A DNA stretch of 64,000 nucleotides from Pseudophaeomoniella oleicola (taxonomy: Eukaryota > Ascomycota > Eurotiomycetes > Phaeomoniellales > Phaeomoniellaceae). The first letter of the stretch is position 1. Each line of letters starts with the position of its first letter. Shown here piece by piece: positions 33,258 through 45,500 of the stretch. The translations under genes and the position numbers were made by a program. The stretch spans positions 558,001 through 622,000 of the forward strand of contig QWDQ01000003.1 in assembly GCA_003868215.1 (NCBI GenBank). The letters are read 5' to 3'. The notes under the pieces were generated by a model. It saw nothing but the letters and a program-made list of their open reading frames with translations. It searched no databases and was not told the origin of the DNA.

Positions 33258-36200
33258 GCCTAATATCTAAAGAAAGAGTAAGAGTGAAAAATCAGGGCTA
33301 GACTGTTGATACGAGTATATCTTCCCCCAGCAGCGTTATAGAAATACTATGATACCGTGCATGACCAACCTTGCTCTTTCGTTGTCCAGCCTTGCAGTCA
33401 ACCTTGCTTCAATCCGACTCACCTTGGGTAATATATAACTCTGGCAGAGCGAATATTATGATAAGCAGCTGATGAGAAAAACAGTAGATTGAGTTGACTC
33501 GTAACTCATCAACCTTCGAAGCCGTATTGCCCATCTATACTGTACATCAACATCAATTCCGTGTCTTGAGAATGGCAGCTGTTCCATGCCGAGTACCCCC
33601 GAATACATCAAAAACACTAGAATGCGATGCTTGAATAAGTAGATACCTCCATCAGAGTTTCAGATGGCAAGTTTGACGCCAACGAGCTCCAAGAGCTTGC
33701 TTGCTACTCCTTCCTCTTCCCCGGCCCCTCCTCTCCAGAGGAAAAAGAAAGGGTTTTAGCCTGCCTCCTACCAGACTTCGGATTCCATCTTTCAATAGGA
33801 ATTTTGATCCCCATGAGACACTACGTACGCACCGTACACATTGTGTTTTGCTTCATTTGATATTTATCTTACATCTCCAGCATTCAACTCGACTCCCCCC
33901 CCGGGGCCTTTTCCCTTTCATCCCTTTCTCTCTAATACGACCCAATCCAACCCAGCAAATCCTATTTCTCGCGTACCTCATGGATACATCAGGGTATAGA
34001 ATACGGAGGAACAAAATAGAAAATACAAACCGGTTACATGAGGTATAACACAGAGTAGACATCAGCTTCTTTACACAAAAGAAGGGGGGACTACTAGAAA
34101 GACAGAAATACAACCACGGGGTTTTTTTTGGGAGATACTTTTGCTTCTTATTGCTTCTTTCTTACCTTGCTTGTTTTATTGTTGGTGAGATACTGGGATA
34201 TGGAACATGGCAGAAGAGGAAAGGGGGCTAAGAGGAAAGGAGAGAGACAAGAAAAAAAGTTGCTGTGACTGACAGGTACTTTGTAAGTTGATATCATAAA
34301 TATGTATAATTGTCAAGCAAGTTTGTTAGGTTAAGTTAGATAAGTACCTTGGTACATAAGGTACCTTAGGTACGTACATACCTAAGCTACATGAGATCAT
34401 TGACATACACACAGACATGGTATACCCGAGCACACAAAGGTAGTGGAGGCCAGCACAATTGCTTCACAGGGAACAGGATAGTATAACAAGTATGTATGGC
34501 CCAGAGTTGTGGTTCCATGCATCCGCCTCTTCATCTTTTTTCGGGGCCTGCCTGGCTCAAAACCCCCCCCATTAGTCACCTCACAATCGTCCCCCTTTTA
34601 TCTTCAGAGTTGGTGATTCGAAATGCTGTCCACGGCTGCTCACGTTGTGATTCATGTAGCATTCTTTGAAGGTAGTAGCTGCGAGACTGATTTTCAGAGG
34701 AGAGAGAAGCGAGAAGAGAGAGAAAGAGAAAGAAAGAAGCAAGATATATACAAGGGTTATATACATACTCGTTTTGAACTGTTGTTTCCTTGCCGAAATG
34801 GACAGTTAGCAGCGGCGCGCAAGGCTGATGAGCTGTTTCACCGGCCGAGTGGTTCCGGTTCTTGGAATCATCGAGATAGACCGCCGGACGATCAGATATC
34901 GTAGCTGTGGCTTTGTTGTTAGACATCTTGGTCGGTTACGGCTGGTCTGACATCAGAAGAGATTATGAAGGAACCAGAGTTCCATGGTAGAATTTTCTGT
35001 CATCAATGGGCAGGGCTCATATATACATGACTACGAAGAGCCCCCCCCCCGTCCGGAAATGCATACCATGACATATATGATTTGCCTGACTTTTGCGAGG
35101 GGATTTCTGCATTGAATTGCCGTAGGCTGAGAACCTGCCGTAGTTCGTTGCGCGTCTCAAGGCTCGGCAGGAAACGAATGGAGATAGGGGCAGCCACGTC
35201 GCTTTTAGGCAAAGTAGCAGGATCGCTGTGCTGCAAGTCCGTGACTTCTCGGATAGATCAATCAATACAACCACGAGAGTCTTAGAGCCCTTTCATAGAT
35301 GAATTTGGCACAGTGTCTTTTAGAATTACCCTAGTGCTGGGCACAATAAGCCACAATAGTTGTTCATTGACGGATTAAAGAGATTTCACTGGCTGGTCTG
35401 CAGTCTCGCCAATGCCGATCAATCGCCCGACAAAGGCCGTAGTGGCAAGGGACACACAACTTGCTCTTCGAACGAACATGAATGCCATAGATTTAATGAT
35501 GCACTTCATCGTCTGGACCTCGGATTGGGTGGCCATGATGATGTTTTCAGAACCTGAGGACTATACCAGGATACCCCTGGCTAAATCTCTACATATCGCC
35601 TTGTGGGACAGCGGCGGTAGGTAGGTCACCTTATTGGCCTCCATCGTGACGAAGACAGGTCGTGGTGGGGTTACATCTTGCTGAATCTCTCGCTCGTCTT
35701 TGCGACACCTTTTCTACGTAGTAGAATTCAGGTTGATCTGGCGACTGGAGGCCCAGGCTGCTCGTTCGCCAATGATATTCAAGCGGCTTGTATATCCCTG
35801 CACACTGCACAGTTTCGCTCTATTTGTACCTTTGCATTCGTTCGGTCAGTCTTACTGCCTCGGAGACGACGTCCGAGCGATCTCCATACCACTAAATCTC
35901 CACCAACGAGTACCTTTGGATTTATCAGTGTGGTGGCCGGGATTGGGGTTGGCCTGCTTCATTTTTTGCAGTTAAGAAGAACAATGGAAGACCGTGCTTT
36001 TACTTCAAAAGCACAATATCCTTCGGGTTTTCCGGGGTCCAATCCACAGCGAGCTGGTGGGCCCGAAGGAAAGCGAGGTAGCAACGACAGACACATCAGA
36101 CACAGGAAGAATGAGAGAAATTTTTTAAAAAAAAACTCCTCGTGAATGAAGCCAACGTTGCAACATCCAAACAGGGCAAAAAATAAAGCGAAATTCTTGG

Positions 36201-36775
36201 GTTGATCAAGCCAGTGTGCAGTGCATGGTTGGGAGAGTGGTACGGGCTGGATGAAATATATCATAATGCTGTATATCACTGTTTCGGTATTCCATTCCAA
36301 GGTTACCCCTAGATTCGCTTGTCCAGCCTCACCGTCAAATGGGACTTTCGTTTCCCTGTGGGACAGCCTTTGTTGAGACGCCTCACGCTCGGGCACATTC
36401 CGAACTTAGATATATCAGAATGCTCTTTTCGTAGATGGGGTCTCGACGCTCGAAGCTCCACTAGGGCTAGCATCCTCATCCATAACTTTGTAGGGGCACT
36501 GGCCACAATGGTGACCTTTGAAAGCTCTAGAGCAACTTGGAGAGAGAGCCAGCTGTGTGAGACAAGAAGTTACAGCCAGGTACTGACTTCGTCCGAGAGA
36601 TATTTCAGGCATGTCCAGACGATACATAAATTGCTTGTCATTTGGTTCTGATGAGATTGAATGAATTGACAACATTGTCTTAGTCGAAACCTCTCATTTC
36701 GAGACCGGGAACTCTCGAAAGTGGCACAGCCTGTCATTCGCTCTCTGACCGGAGTGATGGCACATCTTAGCCGCT
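33258..36775. other. 3.5-kb gene-poor stretch
   Basis: Simple-sequence tracts (C9 near 35041, G/T runs, GAGA-rich 34690-34740) and one AGGTA repeat cluster at 34325-34388. Small frames (for example 35678-36145 plus, 155 codons; 36415-36675 minus) show no domain, signal or intron pattern that I can defend. A non-coding transcript or young gene cannot be excluded. Confidence 0.45.
34325..34388. repeat. AGGTA/TACCT repeat cluster, copy 4
   Basis: Contains TTAGGTTAAGTTAG, TACCTTGGTACATAAGGTAC and CTTAGGTACGTACATACCTA; the mixture of TTAGGT and palindromic TACCTTAGGTA repeats the composition of copy 2. Confidence 0.6.
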
Positions 36776-37303
36776 TCAATCACCCACAGGCTCCGGTCGA
36801 CTCCCAAACAGTATCCTGTATTCAATCACATCGACGACTTCCAATTCCTCTTCACCCCGGCTGCTGCCGTCATCGACCTCGTGCTCCGCACCGCTCATCA
36901 CCACATCCACACCGTTACCATGTACACCGTCGTTACGTTGGTTTTCACGCTTTCGTATCACGCCCAGCGGCTTTGGAAGTTTCTTCACTTCCCCTGTCAA
37001 CCTTTGATTCTTGCCGACGTACAAATGCACTCTCTTCATCCATTTCGTATCTTCTCTACCCGCCGTGGGATCGTAGAATGGAAAAATTAATCGACCTACT
37101 TCAGTTTCTGTTCTGCGTTGGAATTCGGTTGAGGGCTCAGATAAGCTGTCACTGGTAGCGGATGTCGAGGAGGGTACGTGTAATGTTCCCTGAATCTCGA
37201 TGATGGCTAGGCCACCTGGTGTTTGGAGCAGAGATGGCAGAGGAGATGGAACTGGTGGATTGGATGAAGGTACCGGCGTTGGATGTAGCGTGATTGACGG
37301 CAT
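36776..37303 (-). CDS. ctf8: Ctf8, subunit of the Ctf18-RFC clamp loader
   Basis: 175 residues, no intron, ATG at 37303. The order of conserved blocks is that of Ctf8: LPSLLQTPGGLAIIEIQGTL, VGRLIFPFYDPTA, KWMKRVHLYVGKNQRLTGEV, KKLPKPLGVIRKR and the C-terminal VVDVIEYRILFGSRPEPVG. With Dcc1 and Ctf18, Ctf8 forms the alternative RFC that loads PCNA and supports sister-chromatid cohesion; it acts in the nucleus. The acidic Gly-rich segment between the last two blocks is variable in fungi. The length is normal. Confidence 0.92.
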   Translation of the reverse strand: MPSITLHPTPVPSSNPPVPSPLPSLLQTPGGLAIIEIQGTLHVPSSTSATSDSLSEPSTEFQRRTETEVGRLIFPFYDPTAGREDTKWMKRVHLYVGKNQRLTGEVKKLPKPLGVIRKRENQRNDGVHGNGVDVVMSGAEHEVDDGSSRGEEELEVVDVIEYRILFGSRPEPVGD

Positions 37304-38568
37304 AGCTTAGGGACAAGACAACTGTCTGAAGCTGTAACCAATTGTATGGCGTCGGAAAACAGTTGACAGATCCGTAATCAAAGGTGAGTCCCGTCGATCT
37401 GTAGAGATACGCAACAGGTTCTGCTCGTGATGGTATGCCCTTCTGCGAATTGTGCGTAAACAATGTCCTCGGAACCCTGGTTCTGCCTTGAAAGTCCTGC
37501 AAAGAGCCAACGGTCTGAGACCTTGGTATTCTCCTATACCAAGAGGAACCTCAATCCGACAAAGTCGATCGTCTCAAACTATCTTTCTCCTCAACCGTCC
37601 AAGAGATCTCTCTCTTTCTTTCTTAATATATTCCACGCGTCCTTATCCAAACTACCGTCACCAATGTCCACAAAACAAAACTTTCCCTCGAAACACCAAT
37701 CGAACTCGAACAGACTTCTTCTTTCTCTTCCTTACGAATCTATAGTCTCCGACGAAAGACCAGAAATTGAAAACAAGCCAGTCAACTTTTCCAAAGAAAG
37801 AAGAAAAGAAAATGCAGAGAGACAGGGTGAGAGAAAGTGAAAGGGATGATGTTCTTTTTCCTATTTTGGGCGCCGCGCTTAATTATTCCGAAAGGTTTGA
37901 AGGGAGGCCGAACACGCGTTGGAGTCATGTGACCCGCGTATATAATTATCACTTTCCTGATAAGGATATCTATCAATTACCTCTGGGATTTTATTCAAAG
38001 AGTTCCAGATTACAAGTGTGCCTGCTTGCTGGAAAGGAACCATTGTCATTCGAACAATGTTATCTCTCCTGTTTACAACATATCCCATTACTCTTGAAGG
38101 TTAGGGTACGGGCTTTTCCATGAAATTATTATGGAAGTAGATTCGACCTGTTATGAATCCCGAGAATGGGGTCCTCAGACTCAAAAAATGAAGGTCTGCA
38201 GAAGCTCGGTACTCAATACCTCCTCGATGGGATAAAATCAACGCACCGGGATATATGATCTATGTCGTGTGTTTCGTTGCAACGAGGGTACAATTCAACA
38301 ACGGGACCTCTGCCTAAAGAGCTCTAGGCTATGTGACCGGTGTGTCATGTTCGAAAAGAAGTCGGATACCATAAAAAACGCTGGACAAAAGTAACTAAGA
38401 ATAACAGGCATTGAAAAAACATGTTTCATCCTTCGAGAAGAGTACAACCTTCTGCTGGCGCCTTCCGTTTTAAGGCCCCGCATTGACAATCTGCACCAAA
38501 TCAACCTTCAACAGGGGTATCTCATGGTCGTAACTTTCGGACACCGTTGACATGCCGCAGTGAGAAAG
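37304..38568. other. Intergenic between ctf8 and the perilipin gene
   Basis: Upstream of ctf8 and 3' of the CAP20-like gene. A plus-strand frame at 37463-37840 (125 codons) is Ser/Lys-rich without any motif; I regard it as chance. Confidence 0.45.
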
Positions 38569-39196
38569 CTAAGAAGATGTCTTCTCCTTGGCAACTTCCT
38601 TGGCTTCTTCCTTCTTCGTAGTGATGAAGCTGCTCAACCATTGCAAGGTGTCACTAGTCGCGACCAGCCCAGTGGTAACAATGGCCTTGCCACCTGCAAT
38701 GACGCCATCACCGCCGCACTTCTTGTACTCGGAGTTATAGGTATCAAACAAATACTTCTTGGTGGTGTCGAACTTCTCGAAGGGGTAGTGGGCGTAGCCA
38801 AAAGCAGTATCCTTGAGCTCCTTGGTCTCGGTCTTGACAACAGGGAATTTGCTGTCAATGGTTGAGAGACCACTGTCGGCAATCTCATCTGCCTTGGTCA
38901 CGTACGGGCCTACAATCGAGTATGGCTTTTTCAGATAAGGCAACGTTGGAGTGACGAATTTGGAGTAGGTTGCATCGGCGACGTCGAACCCTTTCTTGCC
39001 ATAGGGGTTCGATTTGACGTAGGAAATGCTATCGGCAACGAGAGGGTAGGAAGTGATGTGCTATAACGAGCAATTAGCCATTGGTTTCTCTTGCCGGCCA
39101 ATTTTGACAAAGATGATGACTTACAGAAAGTGTCTTGGAAGAGACAGTCTCTCCGTTAACAGATTCACCCATTGTGTCTGATGTAGCGTGCGGCAT
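38569..39196 (-). CDS. CAP20-like perilipin (lipid-droplet coat protein)
   Basis: Model complement(join(38569..39060, 39125..39196)), 187 residues. The sequence HITSYPLVADSISYVKSNPY then PYLKKPYSIVGPYVTKADEI, STIDSKFPVVKTETKEL, YNSEYKKCGGDGVIAGGKAI and VATSDTLQWLSSF follows the CAP20/MPL1 perilipin-like family of filamentous fungi. These proteins coat lipid droplets; CAP20 affects appressorium turgor in plant pathogens. Start MPHATSDTMGES resembles the MPHAE start of CAP20; the ATG eight codons later is possible. A 5' untranslated intron is likely (GTTCGT near 39316 to CACGCAG near 39219) after a CT-rich leader. Other intron is 64 nt with GTAAGT donor. Confidence 0.92.
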
Positions 39197-39820
39197 CAAC
39201 TGGAGCGTTGTTGAATCTGCGTGATCAAAAGTCAGTTCGATGAGTCCATAGCAGTGGTGATGGCCAAAGCGCCCAGCATGTGACAAAATGACCAGGACCA
39301 GACAGCACGACGAACCTTGTAAAATCAGAGGTCGCAAGCTACAACCTCAAGTTCAAATAGATCGATGGTTTGGTATCAGCTGATTTCCCGAGGAGAGTAT
39401 GCGTGATGGTAAAAGAAGAGGATGATGGGGGGATGTTAGCAGAGGATTGCAGAAGAAAGTGGTTGCAAGAGGAGGGGGGGAAAAGAGAGAAGTGAAGGGA
39501 AGAAGAAGACTGGGACAGAATGTTGGAGAGCTGTGCTTGTCCTTGTCCCCTGTAGGAATTACTACTACGTAGTACGTTACACGGTCTGGACTGGGTCACT
39601 AGAGAGATGGTGGCACGTCAGAAGTACTATGGACACAAAGCATGTGCTGCAGCAAGTAGCAGTAACGGGATATCGTTGTAGTGCGATATGGTGACCCAAT
39701 TAAAAGGATGAGCTTGGAATACTATCGTACATAACAGCTGAGAAGGGCCAAAAAAAAAACTTGGTTTGGGAAAATGGATAGCGCATCATTTCGTCCTTCT
39801 TTGTTAACCGTCAGATATTA

Positions 39821-39841
39821 AGTACCTTAGGCGGTAGGTTA
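39821..39841. repeat. AGGTA/TACCT repeat, copy 5
   Basis: AGTACCTTAGGCGGTAGGTT, a short partial copy of the family. Confidence 0.45.
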
Positions 39842-41610
39842 GAGCAGGTATGGATGTATCTAAACGTACCTATCTCGACGCATGTGCTTGGGGGGGGAGG
39901 GAAGAGGGAAGGAGGGAACGAGGGATCAGGGAACAGCGGCTTGCGTCAATGGGAAACGAGCGAAGCATGTGAAAGTGCTGTGCATAGCGCATCAAGGGAC
40001 TCCATAGACGGAAGCTCTTAACTAGAACTTAGTTACTACGTTAAGTGGCTAGTACGCCAATCCTTATCTGGGATCAGCTCTCTTCAACTAAACCGGATCT
40101 TGCTTAACCAACGTCATGGATGCCGTTACCTTCCATTCCCTACTAACTTACTACGACGAATGATTCACGTCTCTTATCACCGCCACCTAATGATTGCTGT
40201 AAGCCCCAAACTGCATCTTTTTCTTCTCTACATCTGCATCAGAAAGAGTCAAAATGACATGTTGCATAAAACGGTAATATGTACATCGTTGCCATGTCAC
40301 CATCCCAACATCCCATCCTTGCTCTCCCCGCTCCTATCATTCATCACTACGTACCCATGACAATCGTGACTGTATCTATCTGCAAGTCGCGCAGGTCACA
40401 ACCGTCCGAAGCTTTTCGCCGCTGACCGGGACGTACATACATTGTACACCAAACCTGTCGATCAGGGTTTCTCGAACCTTACTATCGAGCTACCTAATGT
40501 ACCGATTGCCCGGTGATGTGCTACGTACCACGTTAGTAGTAGGCTGTACTTCTGTTGCCTGCCTACAAGCGATCACCTCTCACCTCTCACCTCTGCATTT
40601 GCATATCTTAGGAGAGCTAGCTGTCCGAAACTACAACTAGAGAAATCCATTTTCCATTTTCGATTCTGTTAAGCGACAAAAAAAAAAAAGAGAAGAAGAA
40701 AGTTGACCTTCGCCTATGCAGTTCGTTCAATTGGAATGATTCTTGTCTTTCGCGAGCATGTGCAAATACCTTTGCCAAGATGGAGAATCCCGGTTACCTA
40801 GATCTACTACTGCGACAGCGACGGCGCTTAAAGTGTACAGCTGTCGCCTACATTGCAATCACATGTACCTCGATGTCACCTCCTTTCCTACAAGTAGAGG
40901 ATACATCAACTTTTGATTTCTATACCATCTCGCCACAGCAGAACCCTTGCACAACGATCAATCTTCTTCCTTCTAACCAAATCAAACCCCAACATTGACT
41001 CGCTTTTCTCTTTCTCTATCCCAACAAAACGAGATCGATCAACGATAGCAAAAGGACTTTGACGATTCCCATTCCGAACGAATCAAACACTCCCCATCTC
41101 TAGGAGCATACGTCAAACTACGCATCATCTCAACTTGTTCAGATATCCGGGTAGAGTAGGTAGGGAGTAGGTCGTCCATCCAAACCGGTTATGAGTGTAT
41201 TACTTGACCACCTATTTACCCGCCGCCCCCAACTCCTCGAGCCCTCGAACTTGAGACGACGATTTGTTCGCTTATGTATATGGTAGATAAATGCCTTGTC
41301 TCGATTGTCGCGTCGTCTACTTGAAATGCTTCTTTCTCACAACCCCCAGACCAAGTTTGATCCCAGTCTCCCTGTCTACATATCTGCACCTACATCTCCA
41401 GCTTCATTCCACCAATCAATCACCAATGTAATTACTTAACTTCCACGATCCATGCCCATCTCATCACTTTCGCTAATTACGAACACTGGTAAGTTAACTT
41501 ATTGTAGCAGACCTGAAAAAGGACAGACCAATGATTTACCCGGGGCTTGTCATTAACCGTTCGATTTGCATGGATGGACTCCTCCATCAACACCAAAATA
41601 ATTCCAGAAA

Positions 41611-41656
41611 TACCTACCTACCTTACCTAGGTACCTACCTAACCTACCTAAGGTAC
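41611..41656. repeat. AGGTA/TACCT repeat cluster, copy 6
   Basis: Tandem TACC units with the palindrome CCTAGG and CCTAAGG (TACCTAGGTACCTACC and CCTACCTAAGGTAC). Confidence 0.65.
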
Positions 41657-41760
41657 TTTACTTACCATTTGCAAAAATACTTTTCCTTCATGCATGCCGA
41701 ATGCACTGCACTGCACCGTCCCCTTCGTATTTTATCCATAGTTTGTACATAACAAATGAA

Positions 41761-41790
41761 CCTACCTACCTAAGGTACCTAAGGTAGGTA
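41761..41790. repeat. AGGTA/TACCT repeat cluster, copy 7
   Basis: CCTACCTACCTAAGGTACCT then AAGGTAGGTA: an almost perfect inverted repeat that could form a short hairpin. Confidence 0.65.
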
Positions 41791-42522
41791 TCTCGCGAAT
41801 TCAATATCGATGGCCTGTGGACCTGTGGACCTTTTTTTCCCCCATCTAAATTGCTACTGTGTTACTAATTAACTAAGGTACATACGTAAAGGACTGTTAA
41901 CACTACGACAAAACGACCAGCATAGGTAATTACCTACTAGTAGCATGTGGCATCCGCCTCCGTGGTAGTGGAGTTGCATGCAACATCTATACAGGCAGTC
42001 CACGTGCCTCGTGCTGCCCAGGCCTCTTTTTTCTTTTTTCTTTTCTTGTTTGATCTCCGCGAGTCACCGAGGTCCTAACGTGCCTCGACGCTACGAATTA
42101 ATTACAGTAGTGACCCAAATGCCGGGTCTCAAAGTGGGACTGAATTGACGCTTCCGAGGATGATACTACTAAACCTCTCACCGGCCTCTGAAGCAATGCG
42201 CAAAATGATCTAGACTACCCGTCTGTCGTGCGAGCAATTTCCGGAATAGTTGTTCTCGTTACGCTGCTTAACTTGCTGTTCTACTACGTAGTAGTACCTC
42301 AATCTATCTGACTCCTTCATACCACAACCTTCCTGTGGATCCATTGATGCACCGTAATTTGAGCACCATAGCTTGCTTTGTAGTCACGAGATCCGTTACT
42401 GCCAACGTGGCTTGGAATTCATGCCCTGATCAAGACACTGACGTTGTTGTCGTAGCCAATGCAGGCCATGACCTGCCCGAAGTGCAGCTACCTGCGTCAC
42501 CTTCACCATTGTACAGACACCT

Positions 42523-45500
42523 TCACTCTATGCCAGTTGCGAAATTTTCGAATTCTTTGGGATATTGCCAACCGTGCGTCCTACAGGCTCGTTTGTATGC
42601 CTCAATAGCCTCACCAACAGCATATGCCTGTCCACGAAACCTCTCTGTGGCGAGCCGTGCAGGCCGCGGTTCTGAGCTGGTCAGTGCCATACGGACCTGA
42701 AGCAGCACACTTTCCATGGTCGAAGCTGGGTTCCAACCAGTGTTTGTCAACAATTCCATACAAATTGCTCCGCCAGCAGTGACATGGCCGCCTCCACCGA
42801 GCGCAAAGTCCAAGAATCTGGGCCTAACCACCCGGACAAATGGCGGTGAATAAGGATAATTATTGGTGAACCGGATCTCGAAGACGATGCTCTTTATGTT
42901 TGCTCGCATCATATCTCCAGCCAAGGGTAGCGACTTCTCAAAAGAATGCATCTCCACGATCCACTGATACATATTGGTCACCAGCTCAGGATCGATGTAC
43001 CACCCGAGTTCATGCAGAGGCACTGATTTTTGTTCTTGTAATACTCGCTTGAGCTCGCGCTGTAGCGACGTCGTCGTCAGTATCGATGCATTCTCTGGGC
43101 TTTTCAATAATGGTAGACTTGTCGTGTCCAATGTGCCAGGTGTAAAGTCAGTAACCGTTGTAGGCGCATGACTAACTTTTCGAACGCCTGCATCCAGCTT
43201 CCTAGACGGCTTGATAGGTATAGATACAAACGGTCCCATGTCGAAGTCACTGTCCAGCTCGTAATCCTCATCTATATTATTGTCGCTCTGGACATCATCG
43301 CCGCCAGCATCTGGCTCAGATGCAAGGAAATCCCGGTCAGAATCCGTGGTGCGTATGCTTCTCCGATCGTTGCTCTCATCATCGTCAGATACGTCTTTGG
43401 AGTCCTCGGTGACCGAAACTTTGTATCTCTTTACTCCTTGTTTGCGGGCCGCCGAATTTGGTCGCCTGGATCTACTGACAGCAAGGGCAGGAATGACCAG
43501 AGGCCCCGCTTGCCCACGCACAATCATTGCAGGATCCTGTTGGTAATGTTCTGCAGGATTGCGGTCGTGTGTGTTTAATCGGAGCGTTGACTCACCTCGC
43601 ACAAAGAGGTACCGAGCTTGGATCCAATCCAATTTGTCGACGACCAAGTGGGGATGCTTTGAGACAAACTCCTGGGGTGCATTCACTACTTCGTTGAGTG
43701 CTATAGCGCAACTGACCTTGATTTTGCTCTGAGGCCAGTATGATTTGGAATTCTTGGGCAATAGTGTCGAACGACTCAATGTTATGTATGCGGCACTTGT
43801 GTTGTAATCTTGGCTTAGATAGACTCCGTGCCCATATGCACGTCCATGGAGTTGGTCCTAACCACGCCACGAAGTTAACATGTGATGTTAGCTTAAAGGA
43901 CACTTGTATACCTTAAAGTGTAGTCCTTCCCTCACAATTCCATGCCAATTCTTGAGAGGGCTACCGTGCCACGCGAAGATGGTGGGATACTGCAATTTCA
44001 GACGCTGTTGGGCAGATTTGACAGAATCAATGAATCGCTGCTCCTTGTCTGGGGCGCCTTGTGCAAAGCGGAACTGCGGGCAGATCAGTGAGAAGGCTCA
44101 ACTGCGGAAAGAATTACTTACCTGAATCCAATCCTGCATTCCAGGGACACGATCCTCTGGAAGCAGTGAGGTCGGTTGCTTTGTCTTTGCGCTTGGTGAG
44201 GTCCGCGAATCTGACGCAAAATGCTCCTCTTGGAGATCATCCACCTGTACGATGCAGGATCGATTGGAAGCTATGATCCATCGAAGTACATCAAGAGCAT
44301 AGGACGAGATACGCTCACGCCAATGGTTCAAACTAGCACCATTACCCACCGAACGCTGCTCGAGATACTGTTTCATAGATGAGACACTTGGAAGAGATTC
44401 GAGGAGGATGACGATGGCATCTTGCTTGGCAGGGTCGGGCAGCGTGTCGAACGGGACCCTGTAAGGGCAACATGTGACTTCAAGCTGTTGTGATTTCTTG
44501 TTAGAGGCCTTAGGTTTGGCTAAGCTTGTTTCTTCTGGAGATGCGGTGCTGATCACGTTCTTCAAACGTATGCTTTTTGGCCATCCATATGTGTCCTCCA
44601 CCATGGCATGCCAGACATTGGTAACCCCTTTCAACATTAGCCACTGGCCTATCCGAAAGGGGCAGTCCGAGGCTTTGGGATTGCCTGAGAAGAACAGCAT
44701 TAGCTTCTCTGATTCAATGCGGGCCGTAAGAGCAGGAGTGCTAGTAGTATTTGTAATGTTTTTGGGCATGTTCGTTCCATGGCTAGACCTTGTCATTGGA
44801 GTACTTGTGTTGTCTGGTACCTGTGGATAGTCACCAGTTGGATCAGGTACCTCAATGCCGAGTCCAACTGGAAACTCCTTCAGGCGGTAATCAACGGCTG
44901 CTGTATAACAGAAGCTGATCAGGAGATCGACGACATATTGGTTAGTAAGAATTTCCCATTCAATACTGGGTCCAAACCCGAGATGCATGAATTGGTACAA
45001 ACAGAGTGGTTTCGAGCATACATAAGGCTTTAAGGCTTCGAAGGAGGCTTCAATCTTGCAGTGGCAATTCAGACAGAATTCGGTGCATCGCACAAAGTGT
45101 CTGAGGACAAACTGTCCTGCACATAGTGGCAATGAGAGTGGATTCGAGCTGTCTCTGATATGATCCGCTGTGACAATTTCGGGGAGCGTCTGATCGTGCT
45201 CTTGATCGCTCTTACTGTAGAGATGTTTCATGTGAGCTTCATGAGACTCTTGTCCTCTTCCTTGAGCTTCGTTCAGAAAGGCCTCACCGGCTGTCCAGCT
45301 GAGACCGCGTGAAAGGCGGACTTGGACGATGCCAAGGAAGCGCTTGTTCATGAGCTCGTTGAGCGACCTTGAGATGAAGATGTCCTCAACTTCTTTTAAA
45401 CTCCTGAAAGATGATATCCCGGATGTGTTGTCGTAATAATCTAGCTTCGCTGTGTCATTGAACTTGTCGATAATCTGGGTCAGCGATGGTTTGTAGTGCC

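Larger units (their letters stand above)
39197..42522. other. 3.3-kb gene-poor stretch rich in AGGTA/TACCT repeats
   Basis: Promoter of the perilipin gene (CT-rich initiator region at 39420-39540), then AT-balanced intergenic DNA with repeat copies at 39820, 41611 and 41761 and poly-A/T tracts. Frames such as 40100-40360 and 42335-42700 have no recognisable content. Confidence 0.5.

Noticed and set aside
35678-36145. 155-codon plus-strand frame as a gene
   Set aside because: No signal peptide, domain, intron pattern or recognisable homology; composition like surrounding intergenic DNA.
37463-37840. 125-codon plus-strand frame upstream of ctf8
   Set aside because: Ser/Lys-rich low complexity in the ctf8 promoter; nothing recognisable.
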